Assembly: GCA_964446585.1 (NCBI GenBank)
Contig: CAYUPI010000004.1
Span: 1-64,000, forward strand
Source: CAYUPI01 sp964446585
GTDB lineage: Bacteria; Verrucomicrobiota; Verrucomicrobiia; Limisphaerales; UBA8199
DNA length: 64,000 nt
Reading direction: 5' to 3'
The notes under the pieces are model-generated. The model was not told the origin of the DNA and searched no databases. It was given only the letters and a program-made list of their open reading frames with translations. This document shows positions 1 through 10,744 of the stretch, one piece after another. Numbering within the stretch: the stretch's first letter is position 1; every line of letters starts with the position of its first letter. The translations under genes were made by a program, and so were the position numbers.

Positions 1-3000
1 GATAAGTCAAACCAGTGCCGGAGGCCGAGACACTGAAGGAGGCGGTGGTGCCCGGACAGTTGATCTGACTGACCGGAGCAGAGGAGACTGAGACATTCTG
101 ATTGATTGTCAGGCTGGCGCTGTTGGTGATGGGAGCGCCGCAGGTGCCGCTGACCACCACGGTATAGACGCCAGCATCGAAGGCACCGACATTGTTCAAG
201 GCCAGGCTGCTGGTGGTTTGACCGGTGAGGACCGTGGCCCCTTTGTACCATTGATACGTAAGGCCGGTGCCGGAGGCCGAGACACTGAAAGTGGCAGTCG
301 TGCCCGGACAGTTGGTCCGACTGGCCGGAGCGCTGGAGACTGAGACATTCTGATTGATTGTCAGGCTGGCGCTGTTGGTGATGGGAGCGCCGCAGGTGCC
401 GCTGACCACCACGGTATAGACGCCAGCATCGAAGGCACCGACATTGTTCAAGGCCAGGCTGCTGGTGGTTTGACCGGTGAGGACCGTGGCCCCTTTGTAC
501 CATTGATACGTAAGGCCGGTGCCGGAGGCCGAGACACTGAAAGTGGCAGTCGTGCCCGGACAGTTGGTCCGACTGGCCGGAGCGCTGGAGACTGAGACAT
601 TCTGATTGACTGTCAGGCTGGCGCTGTTGGTGATCGGAGGGCCGCAGGTGCCGCTGGCCACGACACTATAGACTGCCGCATCACTGGCGCTGAGGTTGTT
701 CAACACGAGACTGCTGCTGGTCCGGCCTGTGAGGGAACTGGCGCCCTTGTACCATTGATAAGCCAAACCGGTGCCGGAAGCCGAGGCACTAAACGTGGCG
801 GTGGTGCCCGGACAGTTGGTCTGGCTCAAAGGTCCGCTGGAGACCGAAACGTTTTGATTCACCGCCAGGCTGGCGCTGTTGGTGATTGGAGTCCCGCACG
901 TGCCGCTGGCCACAACGCTGTAGGTGCCGGCATCGGCGGTGCTGACGTTGTTCAAGATGAGGCTGCTGGTGGTTTGACCGGTGAGGACAGTGGCACCTCT
1001 GTACCATTGATAAGCAAGGCCAGTGCCGGAGGCCGAGACACTGAAAGTGGCAGTCGTGCCCGGACAGTTGGTCCGACTGACCGGAGTGCTGGAGACAGAG
1101 ACATTCTGATTGACTGTCAGGGTGGCTCCGTTGGTGAGGGGAGCGCCGCAGATGCCGCTAGCCACGACGTTGTAGGTGCTGGCATCGGAGGCGCTGACAT
1201 TGTTCAAGGCCAGGCTGCTGTTGGTCTGACCGGCCAGGGCGCTGGCGCCTTTGTACCATTGGTAGGTCAAGCCAGTGCCGGAGGCCGAGACACTGAAGGT
1301 GGCCGTGGTGCCCGGGCAGTTGGTTAGGCTCGTCGGAGCACTGGAGACCGAGACGGATTGATAGACGGTCAGACCGGCGCTGTTGGTGATGGGGGTGCCG
1401 CAGGTGCCGCTGGCCACCACATTATAGACGCCAGCATCGCTGGGGCTGAGATTGTTTAACGCGAGACTGCTGTTGGTCTGGCCGGCCAGAGCGTTAGCGC
1501 CTTTGTACCATTGATAGGCGAGGCCAGTGCCGGAGGCCGAGACACTGAAGGTGGCGCTGGAACCCTGGCAATTGGTCTGGCTGGACAAGACACTCGCCGT
1601 CACGTTGGTAAGCACTGACAAGCTGGCAGTGTTCGTGAAAGCATCCGACGGGCCACTCACCTCAACGCTGTAAATGCCGGAACTTGCAGCACTGATGTGG
1701 GTGATGATCAGTTGATTAGTCGTTGCCCCAACAATCTCGCTCCCATCCTTTCGCCAGACATAGCTGAATGGTCCTGCGCCCGCTGGCGTCATATTGAAGA
1801 CCGCATCCTGCCCCGGGCAAAGCACGAGGCTCTGCATGTCATTATCTGCCTCGGTCACGGTGACGGTTTGATTGGTCACGCCGGAGAGTACTAGCGCGAA
1901 CACGGCTTGTTCATTAATGTTATCGTTGTCTTCGGCCGCGGCGATTGCGACGATCTGCGGCTGATTCCAATTATTGGTGTTGAATACTAGGGCAGCACCC
2001 GCGGCCACAGACAGATTAGTTCCACCGGATGCAAAAACGACCGAAACGGTTACGTCACTGCCTGGTTGGTTATTTAATTGGACGGTGAAAGCGTTCGTGC
2101 CGCCTTCTGGAACAATAAGTGCATTGGTCGATACAACCACGCCAAGGTCCTTATCGGCTTCAATGGCCGTGATTGTCTGGCTGAGCAGGCCGGGTGAAGA
2201 AAGGGTGAACAGAGCCTGCTCGCTCACGCTATCGGCGTCTATGGCTGCGCCAATGAACACGGGTTGAGGAATGTTCCAATTGTTGAAATTGAACGCGAGA
2301 ACCCCGCCGCCAATCACGCTGAGGTTGGTGCCGCCTGAAGTGAACGAGGTCGCTACGGCGATGTTGTTATCCGGAGGGCCGCTGAGCGTCACGGTTAACG
2401 AGTTGCTTCCGCCCTCAGGCACAATGAGGATGTTGGTTGAAACTAGCAGCGTCGGTGGGGGATTCGTTACGGTGACAAAGTTCGTGAGGGCCAATGTGCT
2501 AAGGCCTAGTGGGCCGCTGACGCTCAAAACCACTGTGTTGGTCCCTGGGATGTTGTAGAGGTGCGACACAGTGACTGCGCTGGTGTTCGTGGTCGATCCG
2601 TCGCCAAAGTCCCAGGCATCATTGGTAATCGTACCACTGGAGGTGTTGGTGAAAGTAACTTGAAGTGGCGCAGCTCCGCTAGTTGGGCCGCCAATGAAGA
2701 GAGCCGTTGGCACGAACGCCGCAGTCCCAGTCACTGGATTTGTGCTGTTGCCGTCACTGGCGGTGGTGAAAAGGACGATGCTACTGAAGCTTGAGGCGTT
2801 TGTAGGGTTAAAACGTACGACCACGTTGGTCGAGCCAAAACCGGCCAAGTTGAAAGGAGTACCCGAGAGGATGGTGAATCCCGGCGTGCCGGAACCGAGC
2901 GAGGCTGTGCCCGTGCTCAAGGCGGCACTGCCAAGGTTGGTCACAACAAAGCTGGCTTGGGGACTCGTGCCGACTGGCACCGTGCCGAAGTCGAGAGCAG

Positions 3001-6000
3001 GCGGCGAGATGCCCAGTTTTGCGGGAGTAAGTCCAATGCCGGTCAGCGTGTTGGCGCTGTTTCCACCGTTGCTCGTGAAGATGACGACGTTACTGAAGCT
3101 GCTCGAGTTCGTTGGGCTGAAGGTAATTGCCACCGAACCCGTTTGGCCAGGCGTCAGATTATAAACACTGCTGCCCTGGATCGCGAAGGGCAGTGTCGTG
3201 CTAACGCTGCCGGAGAGGTTCAAGCCGCCAATGTTAACGAGCTGGAAACTTTGAGTGCTGGTCTGGCCAATCACAACCTGGCCGAAATCGCGGCTTCCCG
3301 GGCTGACCACCAATTGCGGAGGCAGATTGGTGACCACGATCAAGCCCGGCTGCACCAGGGTGTTGGTCCCGAGAGGCCCGCTGACCGTGAGCGTCACAGT
3401 ATTGGTGCCGGAGTTCGAGTAAACTTTCGTGAGCGCCGTGGCGCTCGTGTTGGTGGCCGTGCCATCGCCAAAGTTCCAGAAGCGATTGGTAATCGTTCCC
3501 GTGGAGCTATCCATGAAATTGACGCTTAATGGTCTTACGCCGTTGGTCGGGGCGGCTGCGAACGCCGCAACCGGCGCGATGGCGCCCGCGCCGGTGACAG
3601 TGTTGGTACTGCTGCCAGAGTCGGCGGAAGTGAACACGACTGCATTGCTGAAACTGGCCGTGTTTGTCGGACTGAACGTAATCACCACATTCGTTGAACC
3701 AAAACCAGGCAGGTTGAATGGCGTGCCCGAAACAATCGAAAACACGCCCGAACCGGAGGCGAGGCTGGCTGACCCGCTGTTGAGCGGCGCGCCGCCGGTG
3801 TTGGTCACGACAAAAGTGGCCTGAGCGCTCGAGCCGACGGCCAGCGTACCAAAATCCAAGCTGGAAGGCGATGCCACCAGTCGTGGCGGCGTGAGTCCCG
3901 AGCCCGTAACTGGGTTCGTGCTATTGCCTCCGTTGCTGGTAAAGACGATAACGTTGCTGAAGCTGCCTGCGCTCGTGGGGCTGAAAACGATTGCCACGGA
4001 CCCCGTTTGTCCAGACGTCAAATTGAGGGCCGGGATACCCTGAATCGCAAAGGGAGGAGTGGTGCTGACACTCCCAGTGAGCGTGATGCCGCCCGCATTC
4101 GCAACCAGAAACGTTTGCGTGCAGCTCTGGCCGATGATCAGTTGCCCGAAATCCAGACCATTAGGACTCAGGACGAGTTGTGGCGGCAAGTTCGTCACCA
4201 GGATGTAATTCAGACGTGTTTGCGTATTGGTGCCTACCGGACCACTTACCGTGAGACTTACGGAGTTGGTGCCAGCATTGATGTACGTATGCGTCACATT
4301 GTTGGCGGTAGTATTCGTTGTTGAGCTGTCACCAAAATCCCAAAGGCTGCCAGTAATCGTGCCAGTGGAATTGTTGGTGAAGGTGACCGCCAGGGGTTTC
4401 AGACCGCTCGCGGGCCCACCAACAAAACCTGCGACGGGCACCACCGCTCCGATGCCAGTAACCTGGTTTGTGCTCGTACCGCCGTCACCGGAGAAAACTG
4501 CCAGGTTGGTGAATGTGCCGGCGCTGGTCGGGGTAAAGCGCACTGAGATATTTGTCGAACCAAAGCCGCTAATGGTGAAAGTGGCGGGCGAGACCAGTGA
4601 GAATGGCCCCGTGTCAATGGCAACAGTACCATTTGTCAGCGCAGTCGAACCGGAATTTGTGAGTGTGAAGCTAGTTTGAGCATTGGAGCCCACGGCGACA
4701 ATGCCAAAGCTCAAAGCCGGGGGCGAGACCGCGAGCTGGGGTGCTGTAAACCCCGAGCCCGTGATGGGGTTCGTGCTGTTGCCGCCATTGCTCGAGAAAA
4801 CTACCGCGTTGCTGATCACGCCGACCGTGCTCGGGCTGAAACTCACCATCACCTGTCCGGTTTGACCTGGCGCGAGACTCATTGGACTGCCGCCTTGAAT
4901 GGCGAACGGCAGCGGCACCGTCGCAGTGCTATTGAGCGGGAGACCACCGGAGTTTATCACTTGAAATGTGCCGGTGATGCTTTGGCCCACGAGGACCGGG
5001 CCAAAGCCCAAACCGGAGGGACTGACTGCAAGATGCGGCGGCAGATTTGTCACGATGACATAGCCTGTCTGCGTGAGGACATTTGTTCCGCCCGCACCGA
5101 CGACAGTGAGACTGACAGTGTTCGTGCCCACGTTGGCGTAGGTGTGAATGAAATTGGTTGCGGAAGTGTTGGTGGTGGTTCCGTTGCCGAAATCCCAGAA
5201 ACGGTTGGTGATCGAGCCGAGGGAACCGTCATTGAATGTGACCGTCAAAGGCGGATTGCCAGACAGAGGACTGGCAGAAAACAAAGCGAGCGGCGCCGGG
5301 GGGGATACTGCTGTGATGGTTGCGGCAGAATTGCTGGCCGGGTTGGGGTCTGCTGCCCGGGATGACACCGTGACGCTGTTCGTAGCATAGCCGGCGCTTG
5401 TCGTCGTCACCAGGATGCTGATGGAGGCCCGGGCGCCATTGGTCATCGTGCCCAGGTAGAAAGTGAGCGTGCCATTGATATTTGTGTAGGTTCCGATGCT
5501 GGTGCTGGCCGAAACAACGCTAGCGATCGAAGGAGTCGTGTCAACTAGCACGACGTCCGAAGCGATATTGGGACCGAGGTTGGTCAAATTGACCGTGCAT
5601 GTGATATTGCTTCCGATTCCAGTTGAGGTGGTGGAGGCCGTGGCAGCAACGCTTAGATCGGCCACGCTGTTCCCGCCGCAGCATGTCGGCGGTGCCAGAG
5701 ACGTAATGGCGAGGCTCCAACCGCCACTCAGGCTGCCGGAGTCGCCGGCCGAATCATCGTACACGTACAGGCTCCACGTCCCGTTGGGACTCAAGCCGTT
5801 GAATGCGGACATATTGGTTCCATACGGCCCAGGGGGCGCAGGGCTGGCAATCGGATCATCCGGCGGATAGTCTGTCGGCTTGTACGTGCCTGAAAAAATC
5901 TGGGTTGATTGTGGCAAAGACGATGCTACGAGGTCATCGAACGTCAGCGAAACGTTGTTGATCGCCTGACCATCACCCGCGTCCGACATCATCAACACAG

Positions 6001-9000
6001 TCTGCCCACCGGGCCCAACCAGCAGGATTTCCAGGTCCGAGGGATAGGTGTGGCTCAAGCCAGAAAGGGTGGCGGTAACACGCGTCGCGCTCCCGGCAAC
6101 ACCGCTGACGCTAATGGTGGAGGGATAGATGCTAGCCGAGCCGAAATCCGGCACCGTCAGTGAGGCCGAGTTTGCGAAGGAACTGGTGGCCGAACCGGTC
6201 TTGCCCATGGTGATGAAGTTCGTCACCGTTCCCAGACTGTTGCCTCCGTCCTGGAGCTGGAGCACAGCCATTAAGGTATCTCCGCAAATGCCGTTGGCGG
6301 TAAAGCTAAAGGGCCGGCTTATCGAGGGCCCTCCCGAAGTCAAAGCGCCGTAGGTTTGAGGCGCGCCGGGCAAAGTGATGCCGCCCATCTGCAACAAGGT
6401 GGCGGTGAGATTCGTCGTGCTGGCGGTGCCGGCGCTCGTGTTGCGCAACGCGAAATTGACCGTCACGGTTTCATTCGGATCAATAACGCCATTGGTCGGC
6501 GAGCAGCCTTCGGCCGCCAAAGTTGCTCCCACGCCGCTAATGGTTGCCAGAAAATCATCATTGATGATTGTGCCGACGGCCTGAGTTCGGCTGAAGGTGG
6601 CGTAATCGCTTCCGCTGATATTGACCACAAACGTTTCGTTGGATTCGTTGACTGTGTCTCCGATGATTGGCACCGCGACAGAAACGGTCGTTTGCCCCGG
6701 ACTTATGAACAGGGTGCCGTTAGTGGCCACATAATCGCTTCCGGCCAGCGCGCTACCATCAGCGGTCGCGTAATTGAAAGTGATCTGCTGCCCACTGACG
6801 GGCGTCAGAGTTACCGTAAACAGCATGTTAGTAGTGCCTGCGTTGCCCTCGACGACTGAGGCGTCGCTGATCGAAAGGGAGGGCGGGGGATCATCATTGT
6901 AGATTAGGCACGTGCCTTGAGTATTGCCGAGCGTGACATTGACGGGATTGGATAGAGTGACCCCGAAAAACTCCGTTACCTCGAAGAGGTTGTCCCCAAG
7001 CACCTTGACCGTGACGGTGCGCGTCGTTTGGCCGGGGCTGAAAACGACCGAGCCGTTGGTCGCGACATAATCACTCCCGGCGGTGGCCGTGACATCCACA
7101 GTCGCATAATCGACAGTAATGCCTTGGCTACTCGGCGAGGAAAGCTGCAACGCGAACACGGCATTTGTGGTCGTGCCGGTATTACCCTCGACCACGGCGG
7201 CATCGCCTATCGTCACCGTTGGAACGATCACGGTCGTACTTCCGCTCGCGAGGTTGTTCAACAAGGCATGGTCGGGCTCATTGGCCGAGATGGACGCGGT
7301 ATTTGTGATCGCTCCGGCCTGCGTCGGCTGGACAGTAATGTTTATGGCCGCGCTCGAGCCGTTGGCCAGGCTGCCCAATGCACATACCACTGTGGCGCCG
7401 TTATTGGTGGCCGTGCCTTGGGAGGAGGAAGCGGAGATGAAAATCGAGTTCGCAGGTAGCGGATTGGTAACAAGAACCCCTGTGGCGGCTGCTGGTCCCT
7501 GGTTTGTCGCAATAATCGTGAAGGTTACGTTGTTTCCTACAACTATGGGATCCGGCGCGGCGGACATCGCCAGCGCGACGTCGATCGAGCCACTATCAAT
7601 ACAGCAAGATGGCTCCAGGGTCGTGACGTTCAAGGTCCATCCCCCAGCAATGGTGCCGGAAAAATTCGGGGTGTCGTCGAAGACATAAAGCTGCCAGGTG
7701 CCGTTCGGATCGGTGCCGTTGAAGACGGAGAGGTCGTCGACATAAGGACCGGTCGGCGCAGGCGCAGCCAGAACGTCACCGGCTTGAAAGTCAGTCGGCT
7801 TGAAAGTCCCGGATACAATCTGACCCGAATCAGGCAATCCAGTGGCCGCGGCATTGTCGAAAGTCAAGGTCACGCCGTTGATGGGGTTAATGCCGCCGCA
7901 GTCGGACATTAGCAACGTTTGTTGTCCGTGAGGACCGACCAGCAGGATATCCAAATCATCGGGTTGCGTGTGGGTCATCTGGTTCAGAGTTACCGTCAGG
8001 TTAAGCGTATTGGTGTTGAGCCCCATGACACTGATTATGGAAGGGTAGGGCGTTGCTGCTCCGGACGAGGGCACAGAGATTGAATTGGCGTTTGAGAAGG
8101 AGGTCGTGTGATTCAGGAACTGGCCCAATGAGAGCGTCTTGCTCACGGCGCCCAGGCTGGCAGCACCGTCCTGGAGTTGGAGGGTGGCGGTGAAGGTGCC
8201 GCCACAAGTCCCGACGGGCGTGAGCGAGAATAAGCGCGACACCGACGCGCCGCCGGCGACCAGCACCCCGTAGGTTTGCGGACCGCCGGGAGCGGTCACT
8301 CCACCGGAAACCTTGAGCGTGGCCACCAGGTTCGTCGTGTTGGATGAGCCTGTGTTCTGCAACGCAAAACTGACCGTAACCCTCTCGGCGGGATCGATGG
8401 CGCCATTGGTGCAGCTCTCCGAAGTGAGGGTGGCTCCGCTGATGACGAACTGGACCGGGACCACGGTGTCCACGGCGCTTGAGGTGTTATTCGCGAGCAC
8501 CGGATCAGGAACACTGCTGGAGACGGATGCGAGGTTCGTGTAGGTGCCGATAGCCAGCGGCTCGACCGTCAGGCTGACGGTGGCAGAGCCGCCGTTCGTC
8601 AGGCTGCCCAGGCTGGTCACAACTGTGCCACCGTAGTTGGTCGAGGAGCCCTGGCTGGAAGATACCGAAGTTGAGCCGATCCCGCTCGGCAAAATATTTG
8701 TCACCTGGATGCCCAAAGCCGTGGTTGGTCCGAGGTTGGTGATCGTTGATTTAAAGGTGATGGTGCCGCCGACGAACGCGGGGCTGGGAATGGCTGCCTG
8801 GCTGATCGCCAGATCCGAGATGGGGCTCACGGTGACCGTAAACTGGCGAGTGACCGTATCCAAGCCACCGTTGTTGGTCCCGCCATTATCTTTGAGCGTC
8901 ACCGTAATCAAGGCGCTACCACTGGAATTGGTGACGGGCGTAAAAGTCAGCGTGCCGGACGTGCTCGGATTGGTGTAGTTAACGGTGGGATTGGGGATGA

Positions 9001-10744
9001 TGGCGGTGTTGCCGGACATCGCGGTCAACGTCAGAGTCTGCGTGCTTTCATTGCTGGGTCCAGGACTAATCCCGGTTAGCGCCACCGTCTGCAGCCCCGG
9101 GTTGACGCTGAGAGTCAGATCACTAATCGGATCCAACGTCGGCGGGTCATTTACCGCCAGTACCGTTACCAGGAACGTGTTCGTCAGGGAGTCAACGCCT
9201 CCGTTGCTCGTGCCTCCATTGTCTTGAACCACCACCGTGATCGTGGCGCTTCCAAATTGGTTGGCTTGGGGAGCGAACGTGAGCGTGCCGGTCGTGTTCG
9301 GGCTGGTGTAGTTGACGTTTGGATCGGGTATCAGGTTCGGATTACTGGACGAGGCGATGATGGTGAGAGTCTGCGTGCTTTCGTTGCTCGGCCCGGGACT
9401 GATTCCAGTGAGATTGACCGTCTGTGTTCCCGCGTCCTCCAGTATCGTCCAATTGGTCAAGACATTCATCGTCGGAGGATCATCGACCGCGTTGAACGTG
9501 AGCAGGAACGAGTTGCTCGATGAGAGCGTGCCATCGCTTACCGAGATCGTGATCGCAGTGGTTCCAAATGCGTTCGTCGAAGGGAGAAGCGTCACCGTAC
9601 GATTGTTGCCAGTGCCTCCGAACATAATATTTGCGTTCGCCACCAAGCTCGTGTTGGAAGATGTCGCTGAGAGAATTAAAGAATCGGCGGGCGTCTCCAG
9701 GTCATTAATGGTGAAGGAGTTTGTGGCGACGTTGTCCTCGTTCGTGGCCACGTTCGGGAGGCTCGAGATGGTGGGCGGGCTGTTGACCGTGAACACGCTG
9801 CTCAAGGCGCTCGCCAGGCCCGGCGCGCTGGCCGTCAACTGCTTATTCGTCCCTCCGACGTCAATCTCCAGGTTCGTGTATGTCACCGTTCCATTCCCTC
9901 CGGCCGTCCCGATATTGAGGTTGGTCGTGCCCAACAACGGCCCTGTCCCGGAGGTCAGCGCCAGAGCGACGGTGACACTGCTTGGCAGCCCAGTGACTGA
10001 ATTGTTTCCGAACTGGTCCTGAGACTTCACAACCGGCTGAGTGCCGAAGATAGTTCCGACCCGGGCATTTCCCGGCTGCGTCGTGAATGCCAGGCGCGAC
10101 GCCGCACCAACTGATTCGGACAGCGAACCGAAATTGCTTCCCCCTGAGCCATCGGCGTTCGCGGAGGAAGTGATCCCATTGATCACGGCGGTACCGCCAC
10201 CTGATTGCGGTCGGAAAATCTGACCGCTGGCCAGAGGCGTGCCTGAGGTCGGCCGGACTTGAAGTCCGTTCGTATTGCCAATGGTCAACTGATCTGTCCC
10301 GCTCGTTCCGGTGACTGTCAGTGTGATGGTGATGGTCGTCGAGCTGCTCATGGCTAGCGTCGCCGAGGAAATGTCCACGCCCGAGGTGAAAGTAATGTTT
10401 GGCGGCGCCGCAGTGTTGAATTCGAAACCCGGCGGGGCCTGTAAGACCACGGTCACGCCAGTGCCGGCGTTAAAATCGAATTTATTACCTTCATGGATGA
10501 CGATTGGGCCGAGAGTCGTCCACGCGGGCGTAGCCGCGTTCGCAGCCTTGTCCGCCGAAATGTTGGTGCCACCGGTGGCGGCGGTGATCGAAGCGGCGGA
10601 GAACGCGGAAGTTCCTCTGAGCAAGGCAGACAGGAACACGAGTCGGCACAGGACAGAACCCAGCCGCTCAGGTCGACCTATGAAAGTTGGAAGTAGCCGT
10701 CGAAACAGGCCGAAACCAACGCATTTGGCGGGGACAACGCGCAC
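1..10744 (-). CDS. Giant multidomain secreted repeat protein (C-terminus beyond window)
   Basis: One frame stays consistent from a GTG at 10744 to the left edge: samples at 10.5 kb, 4.4 kb and base 2 are in the same phase, and no closed ORF interrupts it. That gives over 3,580 codons, unfinished. An in-frame TGA lies two codons before the GTG. The N-terminus has a hydrophobic signal-like stretch (LCRLVFLSALL). Domains along the protein, by window position: SRLAFTTQP-type domain (~10.1 kb); cadherin-like repeats with NEDN and PGPSNEST motifs (9.8-8.8 kb); DUF11-like (8.8-8.5, 7.6-7.2, 5.6-5.3 kb); proprotein-convertase P-domain-like (~8.0-7.6, 6.1-5.7 kb); Calx-beta (7.2-6.6 kb); PKD (FWDFGNGTT, ~5.2 kb) alternating with choice-of-anchor D modules (to 2.5 kb); two VPEGG Calx-beta-like units (2.5-1.9 kb); tandem Ig-like units to the edge. 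Probably a cell-surface or exported adhesin-like protein; no catalytic domain seen. The start is uncertain because no clear ribosome binding site is visible. Confidence 0.8.
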   Translation of the reverse strand, partial: MRVVPAKCVGFGLFRRLLPTFIGRPERLGSVLCRLVFLSALLRGTSAFSAASITAATGGTNISADKAANAATPAWTTLGPIVIHEGNKFDFNAGTGVTVVLQAPPGFEFNTAAPPNITFTSGVDISSATLAMSSSTTITITLTVTGTSGTDQLTIGNTNGLQVRPTSGTPLASGQIFRPQSGGGTAVINGITSSANADGSGGSNFGSLSESVGAASRLAFTTQPGNARVGTIFGTQPVVKSQDQFGNNSVTGLPSSVTVALALTSGTGPLLGTTNLNIGTAGGNGTVTYTNLEIDVGGTNKQLTASAPGLASALSSVFTVNSPPTISSLPNVATNEDNVATNSFTINDLETPADSLILSATSSNTSLVANANIMFGGTGNNRTVTLLPSTNAFGTTAITISVSDGTLSSSNSFLLTFNAVDDPPTMNVLTNWTILEDAGTQTVNLTGISPGPSNESTQTLTIIASSSNPNLIPDPNVNYTSPNTTGTLTFAPQANQFGSATITVVVQDNGGTSNGGVDSLTNTFLVTVLAVNDPPTLDPISDLTLSVNPGLQTVALTGISPGPSNESTQTLTLTAMSGNTAIIPNPTVNYTNPSTSGTLTFTPVTNSSGSALITVTLKDNGGTNNGGLDTVTRQFTVTVSPISDLAISQAAIPSPAFVGGTITFKSTITNLGPTTALGIQVTNILPSGIGSTSVSSSQGSSTNYGGTVVTSLGSLTNGGSATVSLTVEPLAIGTYTNLASVSSSVPDPVLANNTSSAVDTVVPVQFVISGATLTSESCTNGAIDPAERVTVSFALQNTGSSNTTNLVATLKVSGGVTAPGGPQTYGVLVAGGASVSRLFSLTPVGTCGGTFTATLQLQDGAASLGAVSKTLSLGQFLNHTTSFSNANSISVPSSGAATPYPSIISVMGLNTNTLNLTVTLNQMTHTQPDDLDILLVGPHGQQTLLMSDCGGINPINGVTLTFDNAAATGLPDSGQIVSGTFKPTDFQAGDVLAAPAPTGPYVDDLSVFNGTDPNGTWQLYVFDDTPNFSGTIAGGWTLNVTTLEPSCCIDSGSIDVALAMSAAPDPIVVGNNVTFTIIATNQGPAAATGVLVTNPLPANSIFISASSSQGTATNNGATVVCALGSLANGSSAAINITVQPTQAGAITNTASISANEPDHALLNNLASGSTTVIVPTVTIGDAAVVEGNTGTTTNAVFALQLSSPSSQGITVDYATVDVTATAGSDYVATNGSVVFSPGQTTRTVTVKVLGDNLFEVTEFFGVTLSNPVNVTLGNTQGTCLIYNDDPPPSLSISDASVVEGNAGTTNMLFTVTLTPVSGQQITFNYATADGSALAGSDYVATNGTLFISPGQTTVSVAVPIIGDTVNESNETFVVNISGSDYATFSRTQAVGTIINDDFLATISGVGATLAAEGCSPTNGVIDPNETVTVNFALRNTSAGTASTTNLTATLLQMGGITLPGAPQTYGALTSGGPSISRPFSFTANGICGDTLMAVLQLQDGGNSLGTVTNFITMGKTGSATSSFANSASLTVPDFGSASIYPSTISVSGVAGSATRVTATLSGLSHTYPSDLEILLVGPGGQTVLMMSDAGDGQAINNVSLTFDDLVASSLPQSTQIFSGTYKPTDYPPDDPIASPAPPGPYGTNMSAFNGLSPNGTWSLYVYDDSAGDSGSLSGGWSLAITSLAPPTCCGGNSVADLSVAATASTTSTGIGSNITCTVNLTNLGPNIASDVVLVDTTPSIASVVSASTSIGTYTNINGTLTFYLGTMTNGARASISILVTTTSAGYATNSVTVSSRAADPNPASNSAATITAVSPPAPLALFSASPLSGNPPLTVTFNDGSLGSITNRFWDFGNGTTTNTSATNFIHTYANVGTNTVSLTVVGAGGTNVLTQTGYVIVTNLPPHLAVSPSGLGFGPVLVGQSITGTFQVINSGGLPLNSTATVPLPFAIQGGSPMSLAPGQTGQVMVSFSPSTVGVISNAVVFSSNGGNSTNPITGSGFTAPQLAVSPPALSFGIVAVGSNAQTSFTLTNSGSTALTNGTVAIDTGPFSLVSPATFTISGFGSTNISVRFTPTSAGTFTNLAVFSGDGGTSTNQVTGIGAVVPVAGFVGGPASGLKPLAVTFTNNSTGTITGSLWDFGDSSTTNTTANNVTHTYINAGTNSVSLTVSGPVGTNTQTRLNYILVTNLPPQLVLSPNGLDFGQLIIGQSCTQTFLVANAGGITLTGSVSTTPPFAIQGIPALNLTSGQTGSVAIVFSPTSAGSFSNVIVFTSNGGNSTNPVTGSGLTPPRLVASPSSLDFGTLAVGSSAQATFVVTNTGGAPLNSGSASLASGSGVFSIVSGTPFNLPGFGSTNVVITFSPTNTASFSNAVVFTSADSGSSTNTVTGAGAIAPVAAFAAAPTNGVRPLSVNFMDSSTGTITNRFWNFGDGTATNTSATALTKVYSNSGTNTVTLTVSGPLGTNTLVQPGLIVVTNLPPQLVVSPGSRDFGQVVIGQTSTQSFQLVNIGGLNLSGSVSTTLPFAIQGSSVYNLTPGQTGSVAITFSPTNSSSFSNVVIFTSNGGNSANTLTGIGLTPAKLGISPPALDFGTVPVGTSPQASFVVTNLGSAALSTGTASLGSGTPGFTILSGTPFNLAGFGSTNVVVRFNPTNASSFSSIVLFTTASDGNSTNPVTGTAAFVPTALFIGGPTSGAAPLQVTFTNTSSGTITNDAWDFGDGSTTNTSAVTVSHLYNIPGTNTVVLSVSGPLGLSTLALTNFVTVTNPPPTLLVSTNILIVPEGGSNSLTVTLSGPPDNNIAVATSFTSGGTNLSVIGGGVLAFNFNNWNIPQPVFIGAAIDADSVSEQALFTLSSPGLLSQTITAIEADKDLGVVVSTNALIVPEGGTNAFTVQLNNQPGSDVTVSVVFASGGTNLSVAAGAALVFNTNNWNQPQIVAIAAAEDNDNINEQAVFALVLSGVTNQTVTVTEADNDMQSLVLCPGQDAVFNMTPAGAGPFSYVWRKDGSEIVGATTNQLIITHISAASSGIYSVEVSGPSDAFTNTASLSVLTNVTASVLSSQTNCQGSSATFSVSASGTGLAYQWYKGANALAGQTNSSLALNNLSPSDAGVYNVVASGTCGTPITNSAGLTVYQSVSVSSAPTSLTNCPGTTATFSVSASGTGLTYQWYKGASALAGQTNSSLALNNVSASDASTYNVVASGICGAPLTNGATLTVNQNVSVSSTPVSRTNCPGTTATFSVSASGTGLAYQWYRGATVLTGQTTSSLILNNVSTADAGTYSVVASGTCGTPITNSASLAVNQNVSVSSGPLSQTNCPGTTATFSASASGTGLAYQWYKGASSLTGRTSSSLVLNNLSASDAAVYSVVASGTCGPPITNSASLTVNQNVSVSSAPASRTNCPGTTATFSVSASGTGLTYQWYKGATVLTGQTTSSLALNNVGAFDAGVYTVVVSGTCGAPITNSASLTINQNVSVSSAPASRTNCPGTTATFSVSASGTGLTYQWYKGATVLTGQTTSSLALNNVGAFDAGVYTVVVSGTCGAPITNSASLTINQNVSVSSAPVSQINCPGTTASFSVSASGTGLTY
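15..1600 (-). repeat. Tandem 252-bp (84-aa) Ig-like repeats inside the giant gene
   Basis: The string GTGCCGG recurs at 15, 267, 519, 771, 1023, 1275 and 1527, always exactly 252 bp apart, so the unit is 84 codons and keeps frame. Each unit reads as an Ig-like fold with a Cys in NCPG near one end, the core GTGLTYQWYKGA, and a second Cys in VVVSGTCG. Bases 82-357 are identical to 334-609 (276 bp), which shows a very recent tandem duplication or gene conversion. The outer units differ by scattered substitutions. The array continues past the left edge. Confidence 0.93.

Noticed and set aside
15..1600. Regularly spaced repeats as a possible CRISPR array
   Set aside because: The period is 252 bp, units are in frame with a protein and there are no short repeat/spacer units or cas genes.
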